DNA of 57,707 bases from an uncultured Clostridia bacterium (GCA_937892655.1 CALBJC010000086.1:1-57707), one strand, 5' to 3'; positions 1 through 8,586 are shown, numbered from the stretch's first letter. Numbers and translations: made by a program. The notes: a model not told the origin generated them from the sequence alone.

Positions 1-477
1 GAAACTTTGCATTTCTCTTGGATTCGTTGGGAGTGTCAGCTCCGTGACGATAGAGCTTACAATTTCATGAAGCAAGCTCTGCATCAGAGCCTTGGTGAAG
101 TATTCAAAGGAGTACTGTTGAACTATTTCCGCGTTGTCGATGTAAGTAGTTCCGACAGTAATAAGAGACGTTGGAATACATCTAAGTGGTACTTAAAATT
201 TATTGGAGAAGTCGAGAAAATCAGTTTATTTACACCATGTAAAGCTGATTACAATCTTTATAAATGTGAGAGATATGTCTATTCTCAGGCTGGCAATGCT
301 ATTGATACGCTTATCAAAATTAAAGGTGTTGACAGATTTGTTCAGGAGCTTAAAGCTAGCAAGTCTGTAACTACACCTAAGTACATAGAGCTGTACAATA
401 ATTTTAAGGCTCAGGAGCAAGCAGAACGTAACGGTGAAGAGCTTCTCAACTACTTAAAGGAGCACAATTTAGAATGA
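1..477 (+). CDS. Replication initiator of mobile element (Rep_trans type), C-terminal part
   Basis: The reading frame is open from base 1, so the gene is cut by the window edge and only about 158 C-terminal residues are visible. The string WIRWECQLRDDRA and the later stretch YLKFIGEVEKI are typical of the Rep_trans / 'replication initiation factor' family found in Tn916-like conjugative elements and rolling-circle plasmids. Such proteins nick the element's origin and start rolling-circle replication. The catalytic N-terminal part lies outside the window, so activity cannot be judged. The stop overlaps the start of the next gene by four bases (ATGA), which indicates translational coupling. Confidence 0.7.
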   Translation, partial: ETLHFSWIRWECQLRDDRAYNFMKQALHQSLGEVFKGVLLNYFRVVDVSSSDSNKRRWNTSKWYLKFIGEVEKISLFTPCKADYNLYKCERYVYSQAGNAIDTLIKIKGVDRFVQELKASKSVTTPKYIELYNNFKAQEQAERNGEELLNYLKEHNLE

Positions 478-671
478 CACAAAAAGAATTATTGCTTGCA
501 TACTTTTACAATAATCGTTGTCGGCTCGAGGATGAAGTCAAACAGCTCCAGACAAATATCAGATTTCGCAAAGTCGATATATCAGACTGTGTTGAGCTTG
601 CTTGTGCTATCCAAAGACTTGAAACGTTCTCAGAAGTTACAAGGCACGTTTTGGCTTTATTAAAATTTTAA
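474..671 (+). CDS. Small hypothetical protein coupled to the replication initiator
   Basis: This encodes 65 residues and starts inside the stop codon of the upstream replication gene. The protein is charged and mostly helical by eye, with no cysteine motif or membrane segment that suggests a function. Small uncharacterised genes commonly follow the Rep gene in conjugative elements, so it is probably part of the same element. I do not recognise a family. Confidence 0.55.
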   Translation: MTQKELLLAYFYNNRCRLEDEVKQLQTNIRFRKVDISDCVELACAIQRLETFSEVTRHVLALLKF

Positions 672-683
672 GGTGGTGTTTTT

Positions 684-854
684 ATGAATGATATGTTGAG
701 AGAAGAGATTTTAGAAGATTTAGGTCTTTCCTGGTGTGCAGTTACTAATTCTTATGTTTCTAATGATTGTTTTGATTATTGTGAATCTTGCGATGAATAT
801 ATCTCGATGATGAATTATTATTTTTCTGATAATGATTCTGAAAACGTTAAATAG
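684..854 (+). CDS. Very small acidic hypothetical protein (56 aa)
   Basis: An ATG at 684 follows an AGGTGGTG ribosome-binding site at 671-678 and opens a 56-codon frame ending in TAG. The product is very acidic and contains three cysteines, two of them in a CESC string at about residues 33-36, plus many Tyr, Ser and Asp residues. It lies 12 bases after the preceding gene and probably belongs to the same transcript and mobile element. Support is the ribosome-binding site, the tight spacing and the biased composition. The function is unknown. Confidence 0.45.
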   Translation: MNDMLREEILEDLGLSWCAVTNSYVSNDCFDYCESCDEYISMMNYYFSDNDSENVK

Positions 855-1110
855 CAACTTGCACAAAAGAAAATGAAAAAATGATGATGCAGCAGCGCGG
901 ATTCGTATCAATTTACGTAGCAGCTGAGGCTGGTGAAGTACTATTTTGCTTAGTCATTTCGGCATACTGCACAAATTGACTAATTCAGCAGGTTTCTTAA
1001 CTGCCCTGTTGAACACCTGATAATAATTGCACCAAACTTATATTTGGTGCAATTAGTGTGTAAAATTAAAGGAAGATTCTATGTTCTCCCCTTAATTGAA
1101 TTTCTAAAAA
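855..1110. other. Intergenic stretch between mobile-element end and housekeeping operon
   Basis: I see no supported gene here. It holds the hairpin at 1025-1054 and a weaker inverted repeat (984-992 with 1005-1013). It probably contains the boundary of the left-hand mobile element, but I could not identify an attachment repeat because the other end is outside the window. Confidence 0.4.
1025..1054. terminator. 12-bp perfect hairpin, possible terminator
   Basis: The arms AATTGCACCAAA and TTTGGTGCAATT pair perfectly around a six-base loop. No long T-run follows on either strand, so it may be a weak bidirectional terminator between the plus-strand mobile genes and the minus-strand gene ending at 1111, or another kind of structured site. 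Confidence 0.4.
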
Positions 1111-1710
1111 CTATGGAATTATAAAAATATTTGAATGATCTAACTTTTTAAAATTAATTGCTTTAGTAAGCTTTCCGTTAGATTCTAATTGCATGATTGC
1201 TGTTTTACCACTTGAAATAACACAATTTGCCGGAAACAATAATCCATTTATTTCAATCAAAGAATCATCTTCAGTATCACCTTTACTATAAAAAACTTCT
1301 CCCGTTATATTGTTTTTTATTTCAATAACATCTGAAATAATACCTCTGTGAATTTGTTTTTCATTTCCATTTTTATCTTTAATTGTTTCGTTAATGCATT
1401 TATAATCTTCCCATAATGTCAAAACAAAATCATCTTTTTTATTTTTTACAAAGTAAATTATTTTCTCGAAATTTAAAGCCGCACCCATTTTGGCAATAAA
1501 TTGAACCATATCAGCAGCTTTATTTTTTTGACTTTGTTCTGAGGAAACTGTTATTATATTATCGTTTTGAGTATAACTCAAATTTTGCAAACTACTCCAA
1601 GCAAATTTTTGAATTATGTCTAGATTATTACACTCGAAGAAATTCTGTTTCAAAATAAATATTCTCTTTTCAATCCCATTTTGACTTTTCTTTTTATTAT
1701 CAAAAAACAT
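1111..1710 (-). CDS. Hypothetical protein (199 aa)
   Basis: The best start is the ATG at 1710, because AGAGGAT sits about eight bases before it; a longer frame starting at 1731 has no such site. The product begins MFFDNKKKSQNGIEKR and is soluble, rich in Lys, Asn and Ile, with no signal peptide or membrane segment. I recognise no domain. Its base composition is more AT-rich than the operon to its right, and it has its own promoter-like region with a palindrome (1743-1773), so it is probably a separately regulated accessory gene. Confidence 0.5.
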   Translation of the reverse strand: MFFDNKKKSQNGIEKRIFILKQNFFECNNLDIIQKFAWSSLQNLSYTQNDNIITVSSEQSQKNKAADMVQFIAKMGAALNFEKIIYFVKNKKDDFVLTLWEDYKCINETIKDKNGNEKQIHRGIISDVIEIKNNITGEVFYSKGDTEDDSLIEINGLLFPANCVISSGKTAIMQLESNGKLTKAINFKKLDHSNIFIIP

Positions 1711-1742
1711 AATATATCCTCTAAACCACAAAACTAACTCTT

Positions 1743-1773
1743 ATTATATTGAAATACCTATTTCAATTCTAAA
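1743..1773 (-). promoter_or_regulatory. Possible promoter with 20-bp palindrome in the spacer
   Basis: On the minus strand a TATAAT box (1743-1748) is preceded, about 18 bases away, by TTAGAA. The space between is filled by the palindrome ATTGAAATA-CC-TATTTCAAT (1748-1767, plus-strand reading). This could be an operator for the hypothetical gene ending at 1111, or the terminator hairpin of the operon that ends at 1797. Confidence 0.35.
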
Positions 1774-1796
1774 ATATAAATAGCAACGGAATGGAC

Positions 1797-2462
1797 TCAC
1801 TTCTTTGAAACAACAACTCCGCTTGTTTTCCAGATGCTGTCAGCAGGAACAACTCCGCGAACACAGCTTGTGGGATAAATATTAGAATTTCTGCCTACAA
1901 CTGTACCTGGATTTAGAACGCTGTTACAGCCGACTTCCACATAGTCACCAAGCATTGCACCAATTTTCTTTATACCTGTTTCAATTGTTTCGCCGTTAGA
2001 TTTGATTACAACATTAGTTTTGTCAGATTTAACGTTTGAAGTAATTGAGCCTGCACCCATATGGGATTTGTAGCCTAAAATGCTGTCGCCTACATAGTTA
2101 TAATGAGGAGTCTGAACATTGTCAAAAATAATAACATTTTTTAACTCTACAGAATTACCCACAACGCAGTTATCACCAACAAGTGCGCTGCCTCTGATAA
2201 ATGCACAATGGCGAACCTCTGTATTTGCACCGATAATGCATGGGGCACCAATATAAGCACTGGGGAATACCTTAGCTGTTTTATGAATCCATACATTTTC
2301 GGCAGGATTGTCGTATTCATCGGGATTAAGCTGATTTCCAAGGGAAATAATCAACTCACCTATCCCATTTAATGCCTCCCAAGGATATGTAAAGCTTTTT
2401 AAATATTCAGCAGCTATTGTATGAGTAAGGTCATAAAGTTCTGTAATTTTTATACTATTCAT
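1797..2462 (-). CDS. Hexapeptide-repeat (left-handed beta-helix) acyltransferase, GlmU C-domain-like
   Basis: The 221-residue protein has an N-terminal helical segment of about 50 residues followed by irregular hexapeptide repeats with Ile/Val every six positions. The string PHYNYVGDSILG followed by GAGSITSN resembles the acetyl-transfer region of GlmU, including the histidine used as general base. The pyrophosphorylase domain of GlmU is absent, so it is a stand-alone sugar-nucleotide acyltransferase or a non-catalytic relative. It starts with a clear AGGAGG site and is the last gene of the minus-strand repair operon, 29 bases after the RadC-like gene. The substrate is unknown. Confidence 0.7.
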   Translation of the reverse strand: MNSIKITELYDLTHTIAAEYLKSFTYPWEALNGIGELIISLGNQLNPDEYDNPAENVWIHKTAKVFPSAYIGAPCIIGANTEVRHCAFIRGSALVGDNCVVGNSVELKNVIIFDNVQTPHYNYVGDSILGYKSHMGAGSITSNVKSDKTNVVIKSNGETIETGIKKIGAMLGDYVEVGCNSVLNPGTVVGRNSNIYPTSCVRGVVPADSIWKTSGVVVSKK

Positions 2463-2491
2463 TTAAATTGAACCTCCTGATTTATACAGTA

Positions 2492-3193
2492 TTAATAATT
2501 TATATTTTTTTCATATTCTGGAATTGATGAAAAAAGTTCATTGTTAAATTCTCTGATAGAACTTGAAGCATCAACTCCGACAATAATATGATCAACAAAT
2601 TTCATTCCGACTGCTTCAACAGCTTCTTTAATTTTTAAGGTAACAGATATATCGCTCAATGAAGCATATTCATCGGAAACAGGATGACTATGAGCAACAA
2701 ATATATATTCATGTTCGTTTTTTAAAGCAAAATCCGCTATTGCACGAATAGGAAAATGAACTTCAGAGAAACCACCATAGGCAATAACAGCAGTATTTTT
2801 TATTTTGAATCTCTTGTCTGCAGCAACAACTGCAACTAATTCAAAGCGCTTACCATGAAGATATTCAGAAAAAAATAATTTTGCGTTTGCAGGCGTATTA
2901 ATACGAATCTTTGATAAAAGTTCAAGATTAGATTTGCGTTTAAGCTGAGATATGAGATTTATTAAAACAGAACTTTCAAAGCTTATACCTGAAATTTTCT
3001 GCAAGAAAACCATATCTGAATTTACAGCAGTATGCAAGTTTCCATATAGTTCAAAAATTTTTTCAGCAAATTTTTCAGAATTATCGCCTTTTTCTGAATA
3101 GGACAATAGTAAAATTATTTTTTCCTTATCTGTAAGGGAAAAATAACCATTTTTGCTGTATTTCTTTCTTAATTTCGTTACATAATCATTCAT
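2492..3193 (-). CDS. RadC-like protein with intact JAMM metal site
   Basis: This 233-residue RadC/UPF0758-type protein carries the JAMM residues of the family: Glu118 in FELV, then H-x-H-P at about 168-171 and Ser/Asp at 178 and 181 (AHSHPVSDEYASLSD). The end DHIIVG is also typical. The N-terminal helix-hairpin-helix part is poorly conserved compared with ordinary RadC. I take the ATG at 3193; a TTG at 3199 is also possible. It sits next to a second RadC-like gene (3196-3870) with the opposite pattern of conservation. RadC's biochemical role is unsettled, although it is often linked to DNA repair or natural transformation. Confidence 0.75.
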   Translation of the reverse strand: MNDYVTKLRKKYSKNGYFSLTDKEKIILLLSYSEKGDNSEKFAEKIFELYGNLHTAVNSDMVFLQKISGISFESSVLINLISQLKRKSNLELLSKIRINTPANAKLFFSEYLHGKRFELVAVVAADKRFKIKNTAVIAYGGFSEVHFPIRAIADFALKNEHEYIFVAHSHPVSDEYASLSDISVTLKIKEAVEAVGMKFVDHIIVGVDASSSIREFNNELFSSIPEYEKNINY

Positions 3194-3195
3194 AA

Positions 3196-3870
3196 TCAAA
3201 ATTTTAAAGCACTGTCAAAAATAAGAGAATAAGAACGATTTTTTCCAATTATTAGAAAATCTGCAAGTTCTATACCAAGCCAAGACAGCTTATCAGCAAA
3301 ACAATTTGCAAGAGAAACATCGTATAGATCTGGTACAGCAACAGATTTTGTTTTATTTATTCCTATAACAATATTACTACATTCTCTTTTGAAAAGCAAA
3401 TTAACTATATCTACCATTGTTTCACTGTTGTTATACAGTTTCTTTTTTGGAAGCATGAATCTAAAATTCGTGGATAGGCTGATAATCAACATAGTTTCCT
3501 GCTCTATATCATTAAAACATTCACGAAGATATGAAGAATAATCGTCAGTAAATTCAGGAGCATTAGCCTGAGAATTGAAATTCTCCTCATATTCTCTGCA
3601 AATATCACCTAATAAACAGATGAAATTTGCAGCTGACTCCCCTATCCCCTCAATTTTCATGAGTTCATCACTTTTTGCTGAAAGCACACCATTTAGATTT
3701 TCAAATTGTTCAAGTAGGTCATGAGCAATATTATTGGTGTTTTTTCGTGGTATACCGTAAAACAGAGCAAGTTCTAGCAATTCATGGGTATGAAAGGAAT
3801 CTGCGCCATATTCAAAATAGCGTTTGCGCATCCTCTCCCTATGACCTGAATGATGAGCTTTTTTGTTCAT
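3196..3870 (-). CDS. RadC-like protein with degenerate JAMM site
   Basis: The first 90 residues match the conserved RadC N-terminal domain (HRERMRKRYFEYGADSF, HELLELALFYGIPRKNTN, IEGIGESAA). The C-terminal domain aligns without gaps to the JAMM region, but both histidines are lost: H-N-H-P reads I-N-K-T at 171-174 and the serine is Asp181, while Asp184 and the upstream Glu remain. It should not bind zinc in the usual way. It starts with an AGGTGAAGT site, lies seven bases after mutS2 and abuts the next RadC-like gene, so the two are probably made together. Confidence 0.75.
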   Translation of the reverse strand: MNKKAHHSGHRERMRKRYFEYGADSFHTHELLELALFYGIPRKNTNNIAHDLLEQFENLNGVLSAKSDELMKIEGIGESAANFICLLGDICREYEENFNSQANAPEFTDDYSSYLRECFNDIEQETMLIISLSTNFRFMLPKKKLYNNSETMVDIVNLLFKRECSNIVIGINKTKSVAVPDLYDVSLANCFADKLSWLGIELADFLIIGKNRSYSLIFDSALKF

Positions 3871-3877
3871 ACTTCAC

Positions 3878-6283
3878 CTATTTTAATTCAGCTATTGTGA
3901 CACCGTCCTCACCCTCACCATAAACTCCAAGTCTGAATGTTTTGATTGAGGGGTGAGATTTAAGTCTTTGATGAACGGCTTTTCTGAGTAAACCTGTTCC
4001 TTTTCCGTGAATGATACATATTGTAGATATGTTAGACATAACAGCTTGGTCAATAAAGCTGTCAAGCTGATAAACTCCGTCATCACAGGCACAACCGCGA
4101 ATATCAAGTTCCATTTTTCCACGTCGTTCAACTTTGACGCCAACTTTTCCTACATTTTTTTTCGGCTTTTTAAGGGCACTATTTCCAATAGTTACTTTTG
4201 GTGAATCTTCAAGTCGCAGACGGGAAATGTTCATTTTTGTTTTCATTACACCCATTTGGACGTATACAAATTCACTTCCGTCAGGTTCACCCGAGATAAT
4301 GCCTTTACGCTGTAAATCTACAACATAAACGGTATCACCGCGTCTTAGCTTACGTGGAAGGACATAATCTTTGTTAGTGTCGCTTTCTCCAATTGGATTT
4401 GCAATATCATACATTTTATTGAAACTTTGCTTTGATTTCGACTTCATACTTGAAACGTTTGAACTGAAATCCTTTTTTTCTTTTTCCTTACGGAGCTTTT
4501 CCAGTTCATCAATAAGCTCATTAGACTGAGCTTTTGTCTGTTCAATAATGGACATGGCCTGCAAACGAGCTTTTTCAAGTTCATCTGCCTTATTTTTTTC
4601 GATTGCTTCAACTTCAGAACGAAGCTTTTTTTCGTGTTCGGAAGCTTCAATACGCAGACGAGAAGCTTTTTCTCTTTCTTTCTCAAGTTCTGTTCTGGAA
4701 ACTTCGAGCTTACCGATTACATCCTCAAGGCGTATGTTACTTTCATTAACAAGAGATTTAGCCTCAGCGATAATATCCGACGGCATACCAAGGCTTTCGG
4801 ATATGGCAAATGCGTTAGACTTACCAGGAGAACCAACAATAAGCCGATAAGTAGGCTTCAAAGTCTCAATATCAAACTCACAGGACGCATTTTCGACATT
4901 ATCAGTATCAATAGCAAATACCTTTAACTCCTGATAATGAGTTGTAACCATTAATCGTGCACCATTGAATATAAGACGGCGTATAACTGCTATAGCAAGA
5001 GCCGCTCCCTCAACAGGATCAGTTCCCGAGCCAAGCTCATCAAGCAGAACAAGAGAGCTTTCATCAGCTGTATTCAGTATCTCAATAACCTTGTTTGTAT
5101 GAGAAGAAAAAGTAGAGAGATTTTGCTCAATACTTTGACTATCTCCTATATCTACAAGAATATTTCTGAAAATTGATATACTGCTTCCGTCGGAAACGGG
5201 TATAAGAAGTCCGCACATAGTCATAGCGGCAAGAAGTCCTGCTGTTTTAAGAGCTACAGTTTTACCGCCAGTGTTTGGACCAGTTATGATAAGCGCCTGA
5301 TAATCCTCTCCCAACGACAAATCAATAGGAACGGCCTTTTTCATATCCAACAAAGGATGACGGGCTTTTTTCAGACACATTCTGCCATCGTCAGTAATTT
5401 TGGGCATGGAGCATTTAAGTCTTGCCGCAAGATTAGCTTTGGCAAAATAAAGATTTAACTCCGCGCATATTTTATAATTTTCACATAAGATATCGGCATA
5501 ATCGCCGCAATCTGAGCAAAGTTCACGTATAATACGCTCAATTTCCTCTTGCTCTTTTCCCTGCAGAATCCTTATGTCGTTATTGGCTTCAACTACAGCC
5601 ATAGGCTCGACAAATATTGTCTGTCCTGTAGCGGATGTGTCATGTACAAGACCGCTTATCTGACCGCGGAATTCTGTTTTAACAGGCAGAACAAAACGAC
5701 CGTCACGTATAGTAACATTGGTTTCTTGAAGATACTGTTGTGTATTTTTGTTCTTTACCATTTTATCCAGAGTTTCACGAAGCTGCAGCTCTGCACGATT
5801 TATTTTGCGTCGGATAGCTGCAAGTTCAGGACTTGCTGCATCTGAGATTTCCGTTTCAGATATAATAGAACGGTCAAGTTTTTCAAGCAGCCAATCGTTT
5901 GGCGAAAGACGTGAAAAAAGATAATCAAGCTCAGTTTCTACATTTTCACAAGTGCTGTACCACTTTGCAAGTCCACTTATCTGTCGAAGCATAACTGCTA
6001 TATCCATAAGGTCGCGTAGAGAAATTACCGCACCTGTTTTGGTACGTTTTGCAGATACGGAAACATCTTTAAAACTGCTGAAAGGCGGTGTACCGTACTG
6101 TATGGATAATTCAAGCGCTTGATTTGTCTTTGTATTTTCATGCCTTACAACAGAAAGGTCATAACACGGACGAAGCTCCTTTGCCATGCGTTTTGTTTCA
6201 TCGTTTGAGGCAAAGGAGGAAAGCATATCAAGAATTTTATCAAGTTCAAGGGTTTTAAGATAATTATTCATATTATTTACCAT
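3878..6283 (-). CDS. mutS2: Endonuclease MutS2
   Basis: The 801-residue length fits MutS2. Visible motifs are the Walker A loop GPNTGGKT at about 334-341, Walker B region DELGSGTDP, a long charged coiled coil at about 510-630, and a C-terminal Smr domain with LDIRG and HGKGTGLLR. MutS2 binds branched DNA and stalled ribosomes; the Smr domain cuts nucleic acid. The start overlaps the end of recO by eleven bases. A second ATG at 6271 would shorten it by four residues. It lacks the MutS mismatch-recognition domain, as expected for the family. Confidence 0.95.
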   Translation of the reverse strand: MVNNMNNYLKTLELDKILDMLSSFASNDETKRMAKELRPCYDLSVVRHENTKTNQALELSIQYGTPPFSSFKDVSVSAKRTKTGAVISLRDLMDIAVMLRQISGLAKWYSTCENVETELDYLFSRLSPNDWLLEKLDRSIISETEISDAASPELAAIRRKINRAELQLRETLDKMVKNKNTQQYLQETNVTIRDGRFVLPVKTEFRGQISGLVHDTSATGQTIFVEPMAVVEANNDIRILQGKEQEEIERIIRELCSDCGDYADILCENYKICAELNLYFAKANLAARLKCSMPKITDDGRMCLKKARHPLLDMKKAVPIDLSLGEDYQALIITGPNTGGKTVALKTAGLLAAMTMCGLLIPVSDGSSISIFRNILVDIGDSQSIEQNLSTFSSHTNKVIEILNTADESSLVLLDELGSGTDPVEGAALAIAVIRRLIFNGARLMVTTHYQELKVFAIDTDNVENASCEFDIETLKPTYRLIVGSPGKSNAFAISESLGMPSDIIAEAKSLVNESNIRLEDVIGKLEVSRTELEKEREKASRLRIEASEHEKKLRSEVEAIEKNKADELEKARLQAMSIIEQTKAQSNELIDELEKLRKEKEKKDFSSNVSSMKSKSKQSFNKMYDIANPIGESDTNKDYVLPRKLRRGDTVYVVDLQRKGIISGEPDGSEFVYVQMGVMKTKMNISRLRLEDSPKVTIGNSALKKPKKNVGKVGVKVERRGKMELDIRGCACDDGVYQLDSFIDQAVMSNISTICIIHGKGTGLLRKAVHQRLKSHPSIKTFRLGVYGEGEDGVTIAELK

Positions 6284-7019
6284 TTAATGATTTATAAAAA
6301 TCTAAAGTATAAAAATTCCTTTCAAGCTGAGATAATATATATAGCTCCGAAAACGAAGCAAGTCTGTATATAGAATTTTCAGGTATTCGGAAATTAAAAA
6401 GTCTGTTAAAATCTGCAAGAACAATATGGCGAATTGCTGTAAGCTCGGTAACAGTCAGCCTGTACGCGTCTATATCACCTGAGAGATTACATTCAGCACA
6501 TCGAAAGCCGTAGTCTTTGAATGAAAAATAAAGCTCCTGAGGTTCAAATACACCACATTCGCGACAGCATACTACATCAGGCATAAACCCTGTTTCAGCC
6601 ATTAGCCGAAGTTCGAAAATAGATTTCAGTATAGCTTCACTACGGAGGCCTTTTTCAAGAAAATGAAGTGTATTGAGAAACAGCCTCAGAACATTTCCGC
6701 TATCTGTAAGAGAAGCAGTGGAAAATCGCAATATATCAGCAAAATAACTTGCAAGGGATAAAGCAGTCAGAGAATTTCTAAGACCATAAAATATATGTAT
6801 CGGCTCCACACTGTTCAGGTGGAGCTTTTCCTTGCGTACATCGTAACAGAATCGGGAATAGGCAAAAAGCTGAGTTGCAGATGAGGATTTTCCGTTAATT
6901 TTCCTCGCACCTTTTACAGCAATCTCAATTAGCCCTTTTTCCTTTGTTAGAACATCAATAAATTTATCTTGTTCCCCTACTGTTCTTTCGCAGAGAACAA
7001 TTCCTTCAAGTGTTGTCAT
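6273..7019 (-). CDS. recO: DNA repair protein RecO
   Basis: This 248-residue RecO begins MTTLEGIVLCERTVGEQDK (N-terminal OB-fold) and has a zinc-finger pair CRECG and CAEC near residues 150-175. RecO loads RecA on SSB-coated DNA with RecR. I chose the ATG at 7019 because AAAGGAACAG precedes it and the family starts here; the frame stays open another 14 codons. It overlaps yqzL upstream and mutS2 downstream, so translation is coupled. Confidence 0.93.
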   Translation of the reverse strand: MTTLEGIVLCERTVGEQDKFIDVLTKEKGLIEIAVKGARKINGKSSSATQLFAYSRFCYDVRKEKLHLNSVEPIHIFYGLRNSLTALSLASYFADILRFSTASLTDSGNVLRLFLNTLHFLEKGLRSEAILKSIFELRLMAETGFMPDVVCCRECGVFEPQELYFSFKDYGFRCAECNLSGDIDAYRLTVTELTAIRHIVLADFNRLFNFRIPENSIYRLASFSELYILSQLERNFYTLDFYKSLNGK

Positions 7020-7107
7020 TTTTCTGTTCCTTTGTATTTGAATACCTGATATAATCGTCAATTTTGCCGCTTACAGCAAATTTTTCCCAGAGCTGTTCTT
7101 CATTCAT
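7006..7107 (-). CDS. yqzL: YqzL-family small protein
   Basis: This 33-residue gene has a strong GGAGG site nine bases before the ATG at 7107. The product, MNEEQLWEKFAVSGKIDD then YIRYSN, matches the pattern of YqzL (Trp, then a short G-x-I-x-x-Y segment), which in Bacillus lies directly before recO, as here. It overlaps the recO start by 14 bases. Its function is not known. Position, ribosome-binding site and sequence pattern together make it a real gene. Confidence 0.8.
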   Translation of the reverse strand: MNEEQLWEKFAVSGKIDDYIRYSNTKEQKNDNT

Positions 7108-7180
7108 AACATTAATCCTCCTGCTGTTATGTAATTAGTATTTCCACGGAAGAACAACATATTATATGTAATTAATGTTA

Positions 7181-8074
7181 TTATTTGTCAGAAAGACCGA
7201 AACTACGAATCAATCCCTCACGATTACGCCAATCTTCCTTAACCTTTACCCAGCATTGAAGATTAACTTTAATCTGGAAAAATTCCTCTAACTCTATACG
7301 AGCAGCAGTGGAAGCTCTTTTGAGCATAGCTCCTCCCTTACCGATAATAATCCCCTTGTGTGAATCCCTCTCACAATAAATAACAGCAGAAATATCAAGA
7401 ATATCCTTATCATCACGCTCAGACATCTGTTCAACACCTACAGCTATACCGTGAGGCACTTCATCTTTCAGCAGTTCAAGCAACTTTTCACGTATCATTT
7501 CAGCAGCCAGAACCTTTTCAGGCTGATCTGTAATCATATCATCAGGGAAATAATGTATGGATTCTTCAGCTATTTCAATAATTTCGTTAATTACAAGGTC
7601 TATACCGTTGTTATCGAGAACGCTTACCGGAATAACAGCTTGAAAATCTGCTTTTGAGGTAATATCAGCAATTACAGCACCAAGTTCTTCTTTGTTTTTC
7701 AGCAAGTCTATCTTGTTAAGTACGAGAATAATGGGCATATTTGAGTTGTTCAAGGATTTGAGAAGACTTGTTTCATGTTCGTTTATCTTCTTAGTACAGT
7801 CCTGAACAAATAGTACAGCGTCAATATCGCTTACCGATTCCTTAACTGTATTTAGCATATGTTCACTGAGTTTATTTACAGGCTTGTGAAGTCCCGGAGT
7901 ATCAAAAAATACAAGCTGAACATCACCTATGTTGCGTATACCCGTTATACGTGTTCGGGTTGTCTGAGATTTATGGCTTACGGCAGCAATTTTTTCGCCT
8001 ACAATGGCATTAAGCAAGGAAGATTTTCCTGCATTTGTCCGTCCTGCTATTGTTACAAAAGCTGTTTTCGACAT
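7181..8074 (-). CDS. era: GTPase Era
   Basis: The 297-residue protein has the G1 loop GRTNAGKSS at about 11-19, DTPG, the NKID specificity motif and a C-terminal KH domain with GKGGAMLKR. Era binds the 3' end of 16S rRNA and helps assemble the small ribosomal subunit. Its start codon overlaps the ybeY stop (TAATG), and an AGGAG site precedes it. The pairing with ybeY and phoH is the usual Firmicute arrangement. Confidence 0.97.
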   Translation of the reverse strand: MSKTAFVTIAGRTNAGKSSLLNAIVGEKIAAVSHKSQTTRTRITGIRNIGDVQLVFFDTPGLHKPVNKLSEHMLNTVKESVSDIDAVLFVQDCTKKINEHETSLLKSLNNSNMPIILVLNKIDLLKNKEELGAVIADITSKADFQAVIPVSVLDNNGIDLVINEIIEIAEESIHYFPDDMITDQPEKVLAAEMIREKLLELLKDEVPHGIAVGVEQMSERDDKDILDISAVIYCERDSHKGIIIGKGGAMLKRASTAARIELEEFFQIKVNLQCWVKVKEDWRNREGLIRSFGLSDK

Positions 8075-8586
8075 TATTCGTTTTCTCCTGTTGTTACAAA
8101 AGTAACATCTCTTGAAATACCAAGTTTTTCAAGAACAGATTCTTCTTTCTCGCGCATTATACGCTGGTCAAGCTGTGAAGTTTCATGGTCATAACCAAGG
8201 AGGTGCAGCATGGAATGAACTGTAAGGAATCCGATTTCACGCTCTAATGAATGACCATAATTCTGAGCTTGTTTTACAGCAGTTTCAAGAGAAATAACAA
8301 CGTCTCCAAGCTGTACAGCATTAGTTTCAGGATTTATTTCAGTGCTTCCATCCTCGCTTGTAAGAGGAAATGAGAGAACATCAGTAACACTATCCTTGTT
8401 TCTGTAGACTTTATTGAGATTTCTTATTTCATTATTGCTTACAAAAGAAACAGAAACCTCTGCATCCTTACCAAATTTTTCAGTTGCAAGAACAGCCTGA
8501 CAGCATCTTCTTATAAGAAGTCTTATACCGACAGGAACTTTCACCTCCGTCTGATTATTTTTAACATATACTTTAAGCTTAGGCAT
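8074..8586 (-). CDS. ybeY: Endoribonuclease YbeY
   Basis: The true start is the ATG at 8586 (MPKLKVYVKNN); the open frame runs further upstream through phoH. The 170-residue protein holds the zinc-binding signature HSMLHLLGYDHE near residues 119-130. YbeY acts in 16S rRNA 3' processing and ribosome quality control. It overlaps phoH upstream by eight bases and touches era downstream. Confidence 0.95.
   Translation of the reverse strand: MPKLKVYVKNNQTEVKVPVGIRLLIRRCCQAVLATEKFGKDAEVSVSFVSNNEIRNLNKVYRNKDSVTDVLSFPLTSEDGSTEINPETNAVQLGDVVISLETAVKQAQNYGHSLEREIGFLTVHSMLHLLGYDHETSQLDQRIMREKEESVLEKLGISRDVTFVTTGENE

Noticed and set aside
984..1013. Inverted repeat TTCAGCAGG / CCTGTTGAA as a terminator
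   Set aside because: It includes a G-T pair, a long loop and no T-run; not enough support.
3675..3923. Open frames on the opposite strand of radC-like and mutS2 genes
   Set aside because: They lack ribosome-binding sites and family signatures and lie fully inside conserved genes.
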